Of a stretch of 64,000 nt of DNA, positions 26,849 through 39,792 are shown one piece after another. The stretch comes from Nocardia iowensis (GTDB taxonomy: Bacteria; Actinomycetota; Actinomycetes; Mycobacteriales; Mycobacteriaceae), in assembly GCF_019222765.1 (NCBI RefSeq), contig NZ_CP078145.1:7688001-7752000 (forward strand), read 5' to 3'. The position numbers and the translations under genes were made by a program. How positions within the stretch are numbered: position 1 is the first letter of the stretch; each line of letters starts with the position of its first letter. Under the pieces are notes generated by a model, which did not search any database, was not told the DNA's origin, and saw only the letters and a program-made list of their open reading frames with translations.

Positions 26849-27091
26849 AAAATCCTCGATTACTGGCGAATTCATCGCCGAGAGCCGTCCCGAACGGGCG
26901 GACTTGATGCGACGACCATATCACATCGACCCAGTGTGACCTGAGTGTTACGATCGAGGTCTAGTGGTCGATCCGCCCGTGTCGTGCTCCGGAGCGGATT
27001 CTCAAGCGCTTCAGCGCGACACGATCAGCCAATTGAGTGGCTGCAGACAGCGGCACCGTCGGCGCTGGCTCGAATCAGAAAGGCTGACGTT

Positions 27092-27491
27092 GTGTCAGTT
27101 CGGTCCTACGGCGTTCTGAGCACCTACCCACCGACCCAGTGCGGGTTGGCCACCTTTACCGACTCGCGGGTCGGTGCGCGGAACTCGCCTACCGAAACCG
27201 GTTTTCGTGCTGATTGAAGCCGTCACAGCGGGTAAACCAGTGGTATCGACGGACTTTCCGCACGCGCGGGAGGTGCTGTCGAGCGGCGCGGGCCTGCTGG
27301 TGGATCGCGAATCGCCGACCGCCATCGCGGCCACGCCGCGCCAGGTGCTCACCGAGGCGGGCTTGGCGGCCCGCATGAGCGCCGAAGCGAAACGCATTGC
27401 ACCAGAACTACTCTGGCCCGCAGTGAGCAGGAAGTACGATGCGCTTGCCGCAGCGACGCGGCAAGCCGATGCGAAGTTGGCCACGGCATGA
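27092..27491 (+). pseudogene. Glycosyltransferase remnant with the middle deleted
   Basis: The first codons (GTG at 27092) encode a typical GT4 N terminus, SYGVLSTYPPTQCGLATF, after which the frame runs into unrelated sequence and a stop at 27217. From about 27195, one frame over, the conserved C-terminal donor-binding region resumes as FVLIEAVTAGKPVVSTDFPH and continues normally to the stop at 27491. About 250 residues of the expected 350-400 are missing, including the acceptor domain. The stop codon overlaps the start of the next gene (ATGA), so the original translational coupling is preserved. An internal deletion of a once intact first gene of this operon is the simplest reading. Confidence 0.82.
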
Positions 27492-28504
27492 GCAATACGA
27501 TCACCATCTCCTACGCCCATCTGTTACGACTCAGCGACGACTGCGGGATCTTCGAACACGCGAAGTTCACCACCCCCCGTCTCGAAAACGGCTACTGCGT
27601 CGACGATGTCGCGCGGGCGCTCGTTGTCGTGGTCCGCGAGCCGGAACCCACCGAAGAGCTCGACGCGTTGGTGCGGGTGTACCTGCGCTTCGTTCTCGAC
27701 GCGTGCACCGAGGACGGCCGTTGCCACAATCGGCGCGGCGCCGACCGGAGCTGGCAGGACGAACCGAGTGTTGAGGATCATTGGGGCCGCGCGCTCTGGG
27801 CACTCGGTACCGTCGTCGCCTGCCGGCCGGAACTGGCCGAGCAGGCATCGGTGCAGTTCACCATCAGCGCGAAGCAGCGTTCGCAGTTCCCGCGCGCGAT
27901 GGCGTTCGCCGCACTCGGCGCGTCCGAGGTGCTGCGATCCGACCCCGGAAACCTCACCGCCCAAGCGTTGTTGGCCGACGCCGCCGCGTTGATCGGTCCG
28001 CCGACCCGTCGGCTCGACTGGCGGTGGCCCGAACCACGGCTGCACTACGCCAACGCCGTGCTGGCCGAAGCGCTGCTGGCGGCCGGCGCCGCGCTGCCTG
28101 GCCAGGGACGCACGCACGCCGATGGCTTGGCAATGCTGCGCTGGCTGCTCGAAATGGAGACAGCGGGCGACCACCTCTCGGTCACCCCGGTCGACGGCTG
28201 GGCCACCGGCGAGAAGCGGCCCGGTTTCGACCAGCAACCCATCGAGGTGGCGACCCTGGCGGACGCCTGCGCCCGCGCCTACGACGACACCAAGGACCAT
28301 CACTGGAAGGATGCGGTGCTGCTGTGTGAGGCATGGTTCCGCGGCTCGAACGACGTCTCGACCCCATTGATCGACCCGGTCAGCGGCGGTTGCTGCGACG
28401 GACTGGAACCCACAGGGAGAAACGAGAACCAGGGTGCCGAGTCGACCCTCGCGCTGATCTCCACCATGCAGCAGGCGCGCCGCCTGCAGCAGGCGGGCGA
28501 GTGA
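27488..28504 (+). CDS. Conserved protein of a glycosyltransferase operon, (alpha/alpha)6-barrel-like
   Basis: The 338-residue soluble protein has motifs GIFEHAKFTTPRLENGYCVDDVARAL near residue 20 and SVEDHWGRALWALG near residue 95. I recognise it as the type often annotated glycosyltransferase or glycosidase-like that accompanies GT4 genes in actinobacteria; the regular Trp/Ala-rich helical repeats suggest an alpha/alpha barrel. The reaction is unknown. Its ATG overlaps the stop of the glycosyltransferase remnant by 4 bp. The gene looks intact although its partner upstream has decayed, so its present role is doubtful. Confidence 0.7.
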   Translation: MSNTITISYAHLLRLSDDCGIFEHAKFTTPRLENGYCVDDVARALVVVVREPEPTEELDALVRVYLRFVLDACTEDGRCHNRRGADRSWQDEPSVEDHWGRALWALGTVVACRPELAEQASVQFTISAKQRSQFPRAMAFAALGASEVLRSDPGNLTAQALLADAAALIGPPTRRLDWRWPEPRLHYANAVLAEALLAAGAALPGQGRTHADGLAMLRWLLEMETAGDHLSVTPVDGWATGEKRPGFDQQPIEVATLADACARAYDDTKDHHWKDAVLLCEAWFRGSNDVSTPLIDPVSGGCCDGLEPTGRNENQGAESTLALISTMQQARRLQQAGE

Positions 28505-28698
28505 CGGACACCTCGGCTCGATATGCCCGCATTGCTCCAGCGGCTCGAGAACGACGGCCACCGACCGGCCGTTAGCTGTCGCCGACGCGGCGCCGCACGC
28601 AACAAAGCCGAGCGCTGTACGGTTTCCTCAGGGGTCGGGCGTGTCTGCCGAGGTCCCGGCTCGGCACGCCCGAAACGATCTAGTACCGAGGAATCTCT

Positions 28699-29673
28699 AT
28701 GGCAGCGAAGTTGCGTCTAGCGGCAGCGAGCGCCGCGGTGGGCCTATTGACCGGCATCTGCGCCCCGGGGGCGCAAGCAGGCCCGCAACCAGCTGTCCCT
28801 GACCGGTCCGCTACCGAATCCACCGCGGCCGCCAGCGATATCGCCGATCCCGGCCCAGCCTGGGGCAAGAACCCGGACGGCAGCATTCCGCCCGAGGGGT
28901 CCAATGACTGGACCTGCCTGCCCGCCGCCGTTCACCCGCGGCCTGTCGTGCTGGTGCACGGCACCTGGGGCAACCAAAACGATTGGGACGTGCTCGCGCC
29001 GCAGCTGAAAGCCGAAGACTACTGCGTCTTTTCGCTGAATTACGGCCGCGACACCGCGAGCGTGCTCGGTGCGCTGCCGGGAATGTACGGGACCGGCGAT
29101 ATCCACTCGTCGGCGGGCGAACTCGCCGCCTTCGTCGACCGCGTGCGCACGGCCACCGGCGCGGCGAAGGTCGATCTCGTCGGCCATTCCCAAGGTGCGC
29201 TGCTGTCGCGCCAGTACCTGCGCTTCGCCGGTGGCGCGGCCAAGGTCGACCATCTGATCTCGCTCGCTGGCACAAATCACGGCTCGGCCATGCGCGGGGT
29301 GGCGACTCGACTCCCGTCCGGCAGTGCGTCCGCGGGGTTCGCCGCCGGACTGACGGGGATCGGCGGAACCGCGGCAGCGCAGCAGCTGGTCGGCAGCGAT
29401 TTCTTGCGCGCCGTCAACGCAGCGGGTGACACCGACCCCGGCATCTCCTACACCGTGATCGCCAGCACCCTCGACGACGCCTCCGCCCCGCCGGAGGCCA
29501 CCTTCCTACAGGCCGGTCCCGGCGCGACGGTTGACAACGTCTGGATCCAAGACCTGTGCCCCACAGACACTTTCGACCATGGCACGCTCCCCCAGTCGCC
29601 GACCGTCGCCTACCTCGTCAAGAAGGCACTCGACCCGGACTACACCGGCAACCCCTGCCCAGGACACAACTGA
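28699..29673 (+). CDS. Secreted lipase (Lipase_2/EstA-like alpha/beta hydrolase)
   Basis: The 324-residue precursor has a Sec signal peptide (cleavage likely after GAQA near residue 27). The mature enzyme has the oxyanion region VVLVHGTWGNQNDW near residue 78, the nucleophile elbow LVGHSQGALLSR (Ser near residue 158), and a late His in the DTFDHGTLPQSP segment near residue 297. Four Cys (WTCLP, DYCVF, DLCPT, NPCPG) suggest two disulfides. This is the actinobacterial triacylglycerol lipase/esterase type. A perfect hairpin directly follows the stop. Confidence 0.9.
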   Translation: MAAKLRLAAASAAVGLLTGICAPGAQAGPQPAVPDRSATESTAAASDIADPGPAWGKNPDGSIPPEGSNDWTCLPAAVHPRPVVLVHGTWGNQNDWDVLAPQLKAEDYCVFSLNYGRDTASVLGALPGMYGTGDIHSSAGELAAFVDRVRTATGAAKVDLVGHSQGALLSRQYLRFAGGAAKVDHLISLAGTNHGSAMRGVATRLPSGSASAGFAAGLTGIGGTAAAQQLVGSDFLRAVNAAGDTDPGISYTVIASTLDDASAPPEATFLQAGPGATVDNVWIQDLCPTDTFDHGTLPQSPTVAYLVKKALDPDYTGNPCPGHN

Positions 29674-29677
29674 CGAA

Positions 29678-29714
29678 ACCCGGGCGGTTCGGCTGTCGCC
29701 CGAACCGCCCGGGT
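29678..29714. terminator. Bidirectional hairpin between convergent lipase and MFS genes
   Basis: A perfect 15-bp stem (29678-29692 with 29700-29714) encloses a 7-nt loop. It begins 4 bp after the lipase stop and ends 8 bp before the MFS stop, so it can terminate both genes. Confidence 0.9.
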
Positions 29715-29721
29715 GTGTCCG

Positions 29722-31979
<2,258 letters not shown>

Positions 31980-31996
31980 GGCCAAAATTTAACACA

Positions 31997-32025
31997 AACT
32001 GCAAAATTTCAGAAAGTGCAAAATT
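31997..32025 (-). promoter_or_regulatory. Direct repeats upstream of the TetR-MFS operon
   Basis: TGCAAAATT occurs at 32000-32008 and again at 32017-32025 (17-bp period), each preceded by AAAC or AAAG, and a third AAAATT lies at 31984-31989. The stretch is markedly AT-rich compared with its surroundings and sits 18-46 bp upstream of the TetR start codon. It is a candidate operator for the regulator or part of the promoter. Confidence 0.5.
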
Positions 32026-32050
32026 CTGTGATCGTCCTCACCCAGCGGCG

Positions 32051-33385
32051 CTATCGGATGCCGGGGGTCGCGGGGTGCGGCCCCAGACAGCCGAGGATGA
32101 AGCAGCCGGGTGGCCAGTCGCCGAAGGGCGGCGCGAGCGGCTTGCCGAGGCACTCGAGCGGTCCACAGCCGGGATAGGCGTAGGGACCGATGCCCAGCGC
32201 GCCGTAGGTCGCGTCCGGGTTCGAGATCATCGGGTCGGCGAGGCTGATATCCGGTTGCTGCACATAGGGTCCCGGGTCCGGAAGCAGCGGTGCGCGGAAG
32301 GCGCCGACGATGCCGCGGAGCACGTCGTGCGGAAAGCTCACCGCGCCACCGGGAACGGTCACCCCGGTCCAGCTGACCAGCAGGCCAAGGCTCGGCACGA
32401 TGAAGTTGTCCTGGCGCATCATGCCGCCCATCTTCACCGCGTCCGGCGGCAGGCCCGGCAGCTCGACGGTGCAGCCCGGTCCGTTGACCACGAAGAGGAA
32501 TCCGTAGCACTGATTGGTTGCCGTCGGACGGCTGGCCTGCCGGAGATAGTCGGCGGAAATGATCCGTTTGCCCTGCCAGTCACCGTGATTGACGACCAGC
32601 AAGCCGAGCTTGGCGAAATCGTCGGGCGGCATGACGAGGTGCGCGTATCCGTAGGTGTTGCCGCTGCGGTCCCGGCCCCAGTGGTAGTCGGTCCGCCGAA
32701 TACCCAGCGGGTCGAACAACTTTCGCTGGGCATACGCCTGAAAGTCCGTGCCCACCGCGCGCTGCACCACATAGACGAGCAGATCAACGGCTCGTTGACT
32801 GTATTTCCACTCCACACCCTGCGGCTTCTCGATGGGCATCGCCAGCGCCTGCGCGACCACGTTCGGGTCGACCTGCGCCAACCCGGTGATGCCCTCCGAG
32901 GCCACCGCGACCTGCACGCCCGACGATTCGGTGAGCAGGCTGCGGACGGTGATCGCCCGATGCGCCGCGTCGCCGAGCCCAGCCGGGAGATAGTCGTCGA
33001 TGGGGTCGTCGAGCCGAAGCCGCCCTTCATCGATGGCGATGCCCGCGACCATGGAGACCACACTTTTCGTACTGCTCCACAGATTCCATGGCACGCCACC
33101 GGTCTGGTCGTTGCGCGGCCCGGCGGCGATCAGACAGTTGTTGCGGAACACCTGGACGTTGAGCCGAGTCGGGTCCGCCGCGAACTCCACCGCCTTGCGT
33201 AGCGCGGCCGCGTCGAGCCCCACCTCTTCCGGCGTCGCCGTCTGCGGTTCTCGCCCATCGGTGACCGCGCACTGCCGCTGGTCCGCTGGTGCGGCATCGG
33301 CCGTGCCGCACACGATTTCGGTGCCGAGCAACACCGCGGCGGCCGTGCTGACCGATACCGCAATGCTTTTCAGAGAACGACGCAC
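32051..33385 (-). CDS. Secreted class C beta-lactamase-fold serine hydrolase
   Basis: The roughly 444-residue precursor has an N-terminal signal (RRSLKSIAVSVSTAAAVLLG, cleavage near ADAA). The catalytic motifs of the serine beta-lactamase/penicillin-binding fold are present: SxxK as SSTK in NLWSSTKSVVSM near residue 107, a YS-type second motif in KYSQRAVDLL near residue 190, and KMGG near residue 325. It may be an esterase, DD-peptidase or peptidase rather than a beta-lactamase. The C-terminal 90 residues are Pro/Gly-rich with two Cys. The start is uncertain: GTG 33385 has GGGG upstream, while the frame is open to 33442. Confidence 0.82.
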   Translation of the reverse strand: MRRSLKSIAVSVSTAAAVLLGTEIVCGTADAAPADQRQCAVTDGREPQTATPEEVGLDAAALRKAVEFAADPTRLNVQVFRNNCLIAAGPRNDQTGGVPWNLWSSTKSVVSMVAGIAIDEGRLRLDDPIDDYLPAGLGDAAHRAITVRSLLTESSGVQVAVASEGITGLAQVDPNVVAQALAMPIEKPQGVEWKYSQRAVDLLVYVVQRAVGTDFQAYAQRKLFDPLGIRRTDYHWGRDRSGNTYGYAHLVMPPDDFAKLGLLVVNHGDWQGKRIISADYLRQASRPTATNQCYGFLFVVNGPGCTVELPGLPPDAVKMGGMMRQDNFIVPSLGLLVSWTGVTVPGGAVSFPHDVLRGIVGAFRAPLLPDPGPYVQQPDISLADPMISNPDATYGALGIGPYAYPGCGPLECLGKPLAPPFGDWPPGCFILGCLGPHPATPGIR

Positions 33386-33540
33386 TCCACACCCCAATTT
33401 CCCGACCGGCTCCTGCTCGGCACATCGGGGTGGACAGCGCACCGGTTACCGATCGAGCTGCCCATACTTGTCGGGCCAGACGTTCCTTGGGCCTGCGCTC
33501 CCACGGCGATCCGGCGGGCACCGGAGGCCTTTCGGCGGGC

Positions 33541-35873
<2,333 letters not shown>

Positions 35874-36233
35874 AAACTCTCGGAAGAAAGCGTTATCAGC
35901 CGTTTAGAGCCACCAATACGGGGTATCAAAGCCGCCCACGCGAGCTCAGCCACATTAATTTACTCGGGTTTGAATGACACATTCGCCCAGGTCAACAGCA
36001 GCTTTTCGCATAAATGACATAATTAGTTATCGTTTCGTTATTGTTTTCCAGTGTGTCGCAATTTGTTCCGCGCCGTTTGTGTCGAAGGATGGGAAATCGG
36101 ATCCGCTTGGACTGACAGATCACCGTGAATGTTCTCGAATCTATTCGGAGACTTGGTGAAGTCCGGTGCGCCATAGCGTGCGGCGTCAGGTGACCCGCCA
36201 AGGCCTTCGAAATGACCATCGGAGGACTTGATC
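35874..36233 (+). other. AT-rich leader before the NlpC/P60 gene
   Basis: No gene is seen in this 360-bp region. From about 35940 to 36160 the base composition falls well below that of the surroundings, with runs such as ATTAATTTACTC and TAATTAGTTATCG. It is too long for a simple promoter, so it may carry a regulatory RNA leader, a binding site for an AT-binding nucleoid protein or transferred DNA. I looked for the c-di-AMP (ydaO) aptamer often found ahead of NlpC/P60 genes and did not find its consensus. Confidence 0.5.
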
Positions 36234-36953
36234 ATGGCATCGAAGACCGACGACGTCCGATATCCCCGCTCGCTCCGCCGGGTGTTCTGGTTGGCACTCA
36301 CCGCGGGAGCAGCTTTCTCCGGCGCCCTCCTGTTGAACGCGGGAGAGGCATCGGCACAGACGGTAACCGTCGCAGGCATCGGAACTTTCGAGGTGCCGAA
36401 CGAAATCGCCATCCCGCCTGGCCTTCCCGGCATCTCCGCCTCGATTCCGCAGCAGGAGAGCGCGCCATCCGCTGCTCCCTCCCGAGCGGACTTCGCCACT
36501 CCCGGAACCGAATTCACGCTCCCCGGCATTCCTGGGCACTTCGACCTCGCAGGTGTTCCCGGCTTCCGGTCACCGGCCCCGGTGCTTCCCCGCGTCGCGC
36601 CGGAGAAGACCACCGGCGAAGTCGCCGTCGAAGCCGCCCGTGCCAAGCTCGGCGCCGGTTACGCGAACTCGGCGGGCCCGGACGCGTTCGACTGCTCCGG
36701 CCTGGTCAAGTGGTCCTACGAGCAGGCTGGCGTCTCGGTCCCGCGCACCAGCTATGACCAGCTCGCCGCGGGAACCCCGGTGGCCGAGGAGGATTTGCGA
36801 CCCGGCGATCTGGTGTCGTTCTACGGCGGCGGCCACTCCGCCCTGTACGCGGGCGACGGCAAGGTCATCCACGCCTCGACCTACGGCACGGGCGTCACGG
36901 AGTCCCCGATGACCTCGATGCCCTACGCGGGAGCTCGCCGCTTCCACGGCTAG
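36234..36953 (+). CDS. Secreted NlpC/P60 peptidoglycan endopeptidase
   Basis: The 239-residue precursor has a signal peptide (hydrophobic residues 17-35, cleavage likely after ASA near 41) and a Pro-rich linker to about residue 125. The C-terminal NlpC/P60 cysteine-peptidase domain has Cys154 in FDCSGLVKW, His201 in GGHSALYAG and a third residue His213 in VIHAST. It should cleave the gamma-D-Glu-diaminopimelate bond in the peptide stem. The domain is of the RipA/RipB type. GGAGG 8 nt upstream supports ATG 36234. It precedes an ESX substrate gene but is separated by 124 bp. Confidence 0.92.
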   Translation: MASKTDDVRYPRSLRRVFWLALTAGAAFSGALLLNAGEASAQTVTVAGIGTFEVPNEIAIPPGLPGISASIPQQESAPSAAPSRADFATPGTEFTLPGIPGHFDLAGVPGFRSPAPVLPRVAPEKTTGEVAVEAARAKLGAGYANSAGPDAFDCSGLVKWSYEQAGVSVPRTSYDQLAAGTPVAEEDLRPGDLVSFYGGGHSALYAGDGKVIHASTYGTGVTESPMTSMPYAGARRFHG

Positions 36954-37077
36954 CCCGCCACCTCGACTCCTGCCTCCGATGATTTTTTATGGATGCGGAA
37001 TTGATGGACTCGGATTGAATTCGCGCACGTGACGCTCGATATTTGGGGCGGCACAACGCGAGAGTCAGGAGTCGAGG

Positions 37078-38766
37078 ATGGGCAACGAACCTTCGCCGGT
37101 CAACCCGTGGCCCGGACTGACCGAACGGTTGCGCGAGGGCGAGTTGCGGCTCGCGCCGGACGCGGCGAGCGATGCGGCGAATTTCGCCGCCGACGCACTG
37201 TACGCGGTGACCGCGGTCGAGGCGAAGCTCGGCGATATCGAGGAGCACAAGGGGTTCAGCGACAATCGCCACCTCGACTCCGGTGTAGCGCTGGCGAAGA
37301 AATTCGATGCGGCGTCGCGGGATCTCGGGCAGATCCTGATCGCTCACAAGAAAATACTCAGTGCGATGGGCGAGCACTTCGTGACCGCCGGAAAACTGTA
37401 CCGGGACACCGAATTCGATTCGAAGGCCGCCTTCGATCAGCTGCGGCCCGGTGCGGAGAGTCGGGCCGCGAGCTATCCCCCCGCACCCGTACCGGGCAAG
37501 ACCCCGCCACCGCAGGACCCGCCGCGGCCGGATGCCGCGGGCGAGGCCACCGAGGCGATCGAAGCGGAGAACCCGTACGGTCACGACCTCCCCTGGTTCT
37601 CTCAGGCGGGTCTCGGCATGAACCCGCCGCTGCCGGCCAGCTCCGCTGCTACCTGGGGCTGGATGGCGGAGCGCTTGACCACGGTGTTCACCAAGTTCGC
37701 CGACCAACTCGGCGAGATGGAAAAGAAGGGCGCGTGGACAGGCAAGGGCATCGCCGGCGCCATCACCGCGGCAAACGGCTACCGCGACAATGTCGAATCG
37801 CTGTCGAGCGGAATGCAACTGGTCGCGAGCAGCCTCCAGTACGCCTCGAGCTGGCTGGCGGAAACCAAGGCGGCAATGCCGACCGGCCCGCTGCCCGAAG
37901 TCGGCAGCGAGGCGGAGGAACAGCTGCTGCAAAAGGCCATCGCGGGCTTCGAGAGTTCGTACATCCCGGGCCTGGAAGCGTCAAGCACCGCGATCCCGGT
38001 GCTGCCGAAGGCGCGAAGCGCACCGCCTGACTTCACCATTCAGCAGACTTCGACGGGCGAGGGGTCCGAGTCCGACGGCTCGGCGGAGGAGGAGTCGGAG
38101 AAGTCCTCGGAGTCCGAATCGGAGACCTCATCCGACGAGTCCGGCGGGTCGAATTCGGAGGACTCGTCGGAAGATTCACGGTCTGGATCAGGTTCAGGAT
38201 CGTCGTCCGATTCGAAATCCGGTTCGGGCTCGGATTCGAAATCCGGTTCGGAGACGAAATCCCGGGTGCGCTCCGATTCCTCAGCCGACCCACGCACCGG
38301 CAAGCAGTCGTCGCAGGATCAGCTACTCTCCCAGGCTCGTTCGCTGCTGCAGCAGGGATTGCAGTCGATACCGCAACTGCCGACCACCAAGAGCACCAAT
38401 CCGGCTCTGTCACCGCTTCTTTCGTCACTGCTGCCGGACGCACACGACCCGGCCAAATCCGGCGGGCCGAGCACCAAGCCGTCCGGCGGGCTCGGCGGCT
38501 CCGCACCGGCGCCGCGCAACCTGCTCGACCAGGCGTCGAAGCTGTTCCCCCGGGCCACGGTCACCGGCGCGATGCCGATGAGCCTGGCCGGTGTCAGCGG
38601 GTCGACGGCGCCCGGCATACCCGGCATGGCCCCGCCCATGGGCGGCGTGGCACCGAACGACGGGCGCCGCGAACACAAGCGGGCCGACTACCTGATATCC
38701 GAGGAACACATGGAAGAAGGACTCGGTGGCGAGCCGTCGTCGGTCCGGGCCGTTGTGCAGCAATGA
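37078..38766 (+). CDS. ESX (type VII) secretion-associated protein, PPE/EspB-like with acidic Ser-rich region
   Basis: The 562-residue protein has no signal peptide. Residues 20-125 and 190-260 are helical and resemble WXG100/PPE-type bundles (WGWMAERLTTVFTKFADQL and GAITAANGYRDNVESLSSG). Residues 325-405 are a low-complexity Ser/Glu/Asp then Ser/Gly/Lys tract. The C terminus ends with RREHKRADYLISEEHMEEGL, a tail that recurs in Nocardia/Rhodococcus proteins of this group. It overlaps the EspG chaperone gene by 4 bp, which strongly implies that EspG is its cognate chaperone for export. The function after secretion is unknown. Confidence 0.78.
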   Translation: MGNEPSPVNPWPGLTERLREGELRLAPDAASDAANFAADALYAVTAVEAKLGDIEEHKGFSDNRHLDSGVALAKKFDAASRDLGQILIAHKKILSAMGEHFVTAGKLYRDTEFDSKAAFDQLRPGAESRAASYPPAPVPGKTPPPQDPPRPDAAGEATEAIEAENPYGHDLPWFSQAGLGMNPPLPASSAATWGWMAERLTTVFTKFADQLGEMEKKGAWTGKGIAGAITAANGYRDNVESLSSGMQLVASSLQYASSWLAETKAAMPTGPLPEVGSEAEEQLLQKAIAGFESSYIPGLEASSTAIPVLPKARSAPPDFTIQQTSTGEGSESDGSAEEESEKSSESESETSSDESGGSNSEDSSEDSRSGSGSGSSSDSKSGSGSDSKSGSETKSRVRSDSSADPRTGKQSSQDQLLSQARSLLQQGLQSIPQLPTTKSTNPALSPLLSSLLPDAHDPAKSGGPSTKPSGGLGGSAPAPRNLLDQASKLFPRATVTGAMPMSLAGVSGSTAPGIPGMAPPMGGVAPNDGRREHKRADYLISEEHMEEGLGGEPSSVRAVVQQ

Positions 38767-39545
38767 GCCGAACCTTGACCTTCACCGACCTGGAGTTCCT
38801 GGTCCTGTGGGAAGGTGTGCGACAAGACTTTCTGCCCGCGCCACTCACCTTCACCAGCCGAACTCCCGGCTATCGCGACTTCCTCCGGGAGAAGGTTGAG
38901 ACGCGAGAGCGGTTGCGCCACAATGACGAATCGCTCGACGGCATCTTCGCGATGCTGACGAATCCGGATATCGCGATCCAAGTGCGCGGGCACAACGGCC
39001 GGTGCTGTGCGGATCCCGAGTCGAGTATCCGGATGCTTGCGGTACGCGCGGGCGAGCAGGGCTGCCTGGTGACCCAACTGCCGGGCGAGACGGTGCGTCA
39101 CAGCGCGGGTTTCACCGTGACCCCCTGTGCCGCACTGGCTTTGGCCGACACGGTGGCGGCGGCTCTGCCCCCGGTCGCGGCGGGCACGCGGTCGAATGTC
39201 GAGCTGCTCACCCAGCCGGAGTACGACGAAATGGATTACCGGTACCGCGAATCCATCGTGCACAACGTCGCCGGTGGGTCGACCTGGGAACGCTCGACCG
39301 AGTTCCTGCGCCACCCGGCCACCCTGGTCGGCACGATCGACGTCGTGCAGGGCCGTTCGCTGTTCGGGCCGCGCGGCATCACCCGCAGCCGATTACAGTG
39401 GCGCGATCTCGAGGACGACGGCCGGTACGTGATCGCGGATCAGTGGACGCCGATCGCGGTGCCCGCGTGCGAGCAGCGGCTGACGGCGCTGATCAATGTC
39501 CGGATCGCCGAGGTGGTCCGGGCCATCAAGGACGAACGCGCCTGA
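38763..39545 (+). CDS. espG: ESX secretion-associated chaperone EspG
   Basis: The 260-residue cytosolic protein starts with FTDLEFLVLWEGVRQDFLPAPLTFTSR, the characteristic EspG N terminus, and has the family pattern in DESLDGIFAMLTNPDIAIQVRG and TWERSTEFLRHPATLVGTIDV. EspG binds PE/PPE-type substrates and delivers them to the ESX ATPase. Its start overlaps the upstream ESX substrate gene (ATGA). No EccC, EccB or other ESX core gene is in the window, so this is an orphan substrate-chaperone pair. Confidence 0.88.
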   Translation: MSRTLTFTDLEFLVLWEGVRQDFLPAPLTFTSRTPGYRDFLREKVETRERLRHNDESLDGIFAMLTNPDIAIQVRGHNGRCCADPESSIRMLAVRAGEQGCLVTQLPGETVRHSAGFTVTPCAALALADTVAAALPPVAAGTRSNVELLTQPEYDEMDYRYRESIVHNVAGGSTWERSTEFLRHPATLVGTIDVVQGRSLFGPRGITRSRLQWRDLEDDGRYVIADQWTPIAVPACEQRLTALINVRIAEVVRAIKDERA

Positions 39546-39588
39546 GTCGGATATTCCGGCCTACGGGCAGCGTCGGCAGTCCTGGGGT

Positions 39589-39747
39589 TCAGCCGCCTTC
39601 GGCCGGTTCCGCCGTTGGTGCGGCGGGGCCGGTCAGCCGGACCACACCGGCGTCGAGGTCGAGCTCGACGCGGGGGTGGTGCGTTTGCCCATCGCTGTCC
39701 TCGCTGCCCTCGTCGGCCAGCTTCTTACCCGGGAACAGTTCGCCCAT
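39589..39747 (-). CDS. Small acidic protein, DUF6191-like
   Basis: This 52-residue frame starts MGELFPGKKLADEG and has the segment RVELDLDAGVVRLTG. A starting FxPGKK and a central (I/V)xLDxGxVRL are reminiscent of DUF6191, a family of tiny actinobacterial proteins of unknown function. It fills the 247-bp gap between espG and the TetR gene on the minus strand. A weak GGAG lies about 11 nt upstream of the ATG. It is too short for standard gene finding and the call rests on pattern only. Confidence 0.5.
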   Translation of the reverse strand: MGELFPGKKLADEGSEDSDGQTHHPRVELDLDAGVVRLTGPAAPTAEPAEGG

Positions 39748-39792
39748 GACGCCCACGGCTCCACGATAGACCGCGGGCGCGTCGCCCCTGCG

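Noticed and set aside
28501..28575. A 24-codon GTG frame overlapping the stop of the 27488 gene, possibly the next operon gene
   Set aside because: It stops early and matches no family I know; at most it is the debris of a lost gene. The rest of 28505-28698 shows only the lipase promoter region.
35874..36233. c-di-AMP (ydaO) riboswitch upstream of the NlpC/P60 gene
   Set aside because: Such riboswitches are common in this context, but none of the conserved aptamer strings was found.
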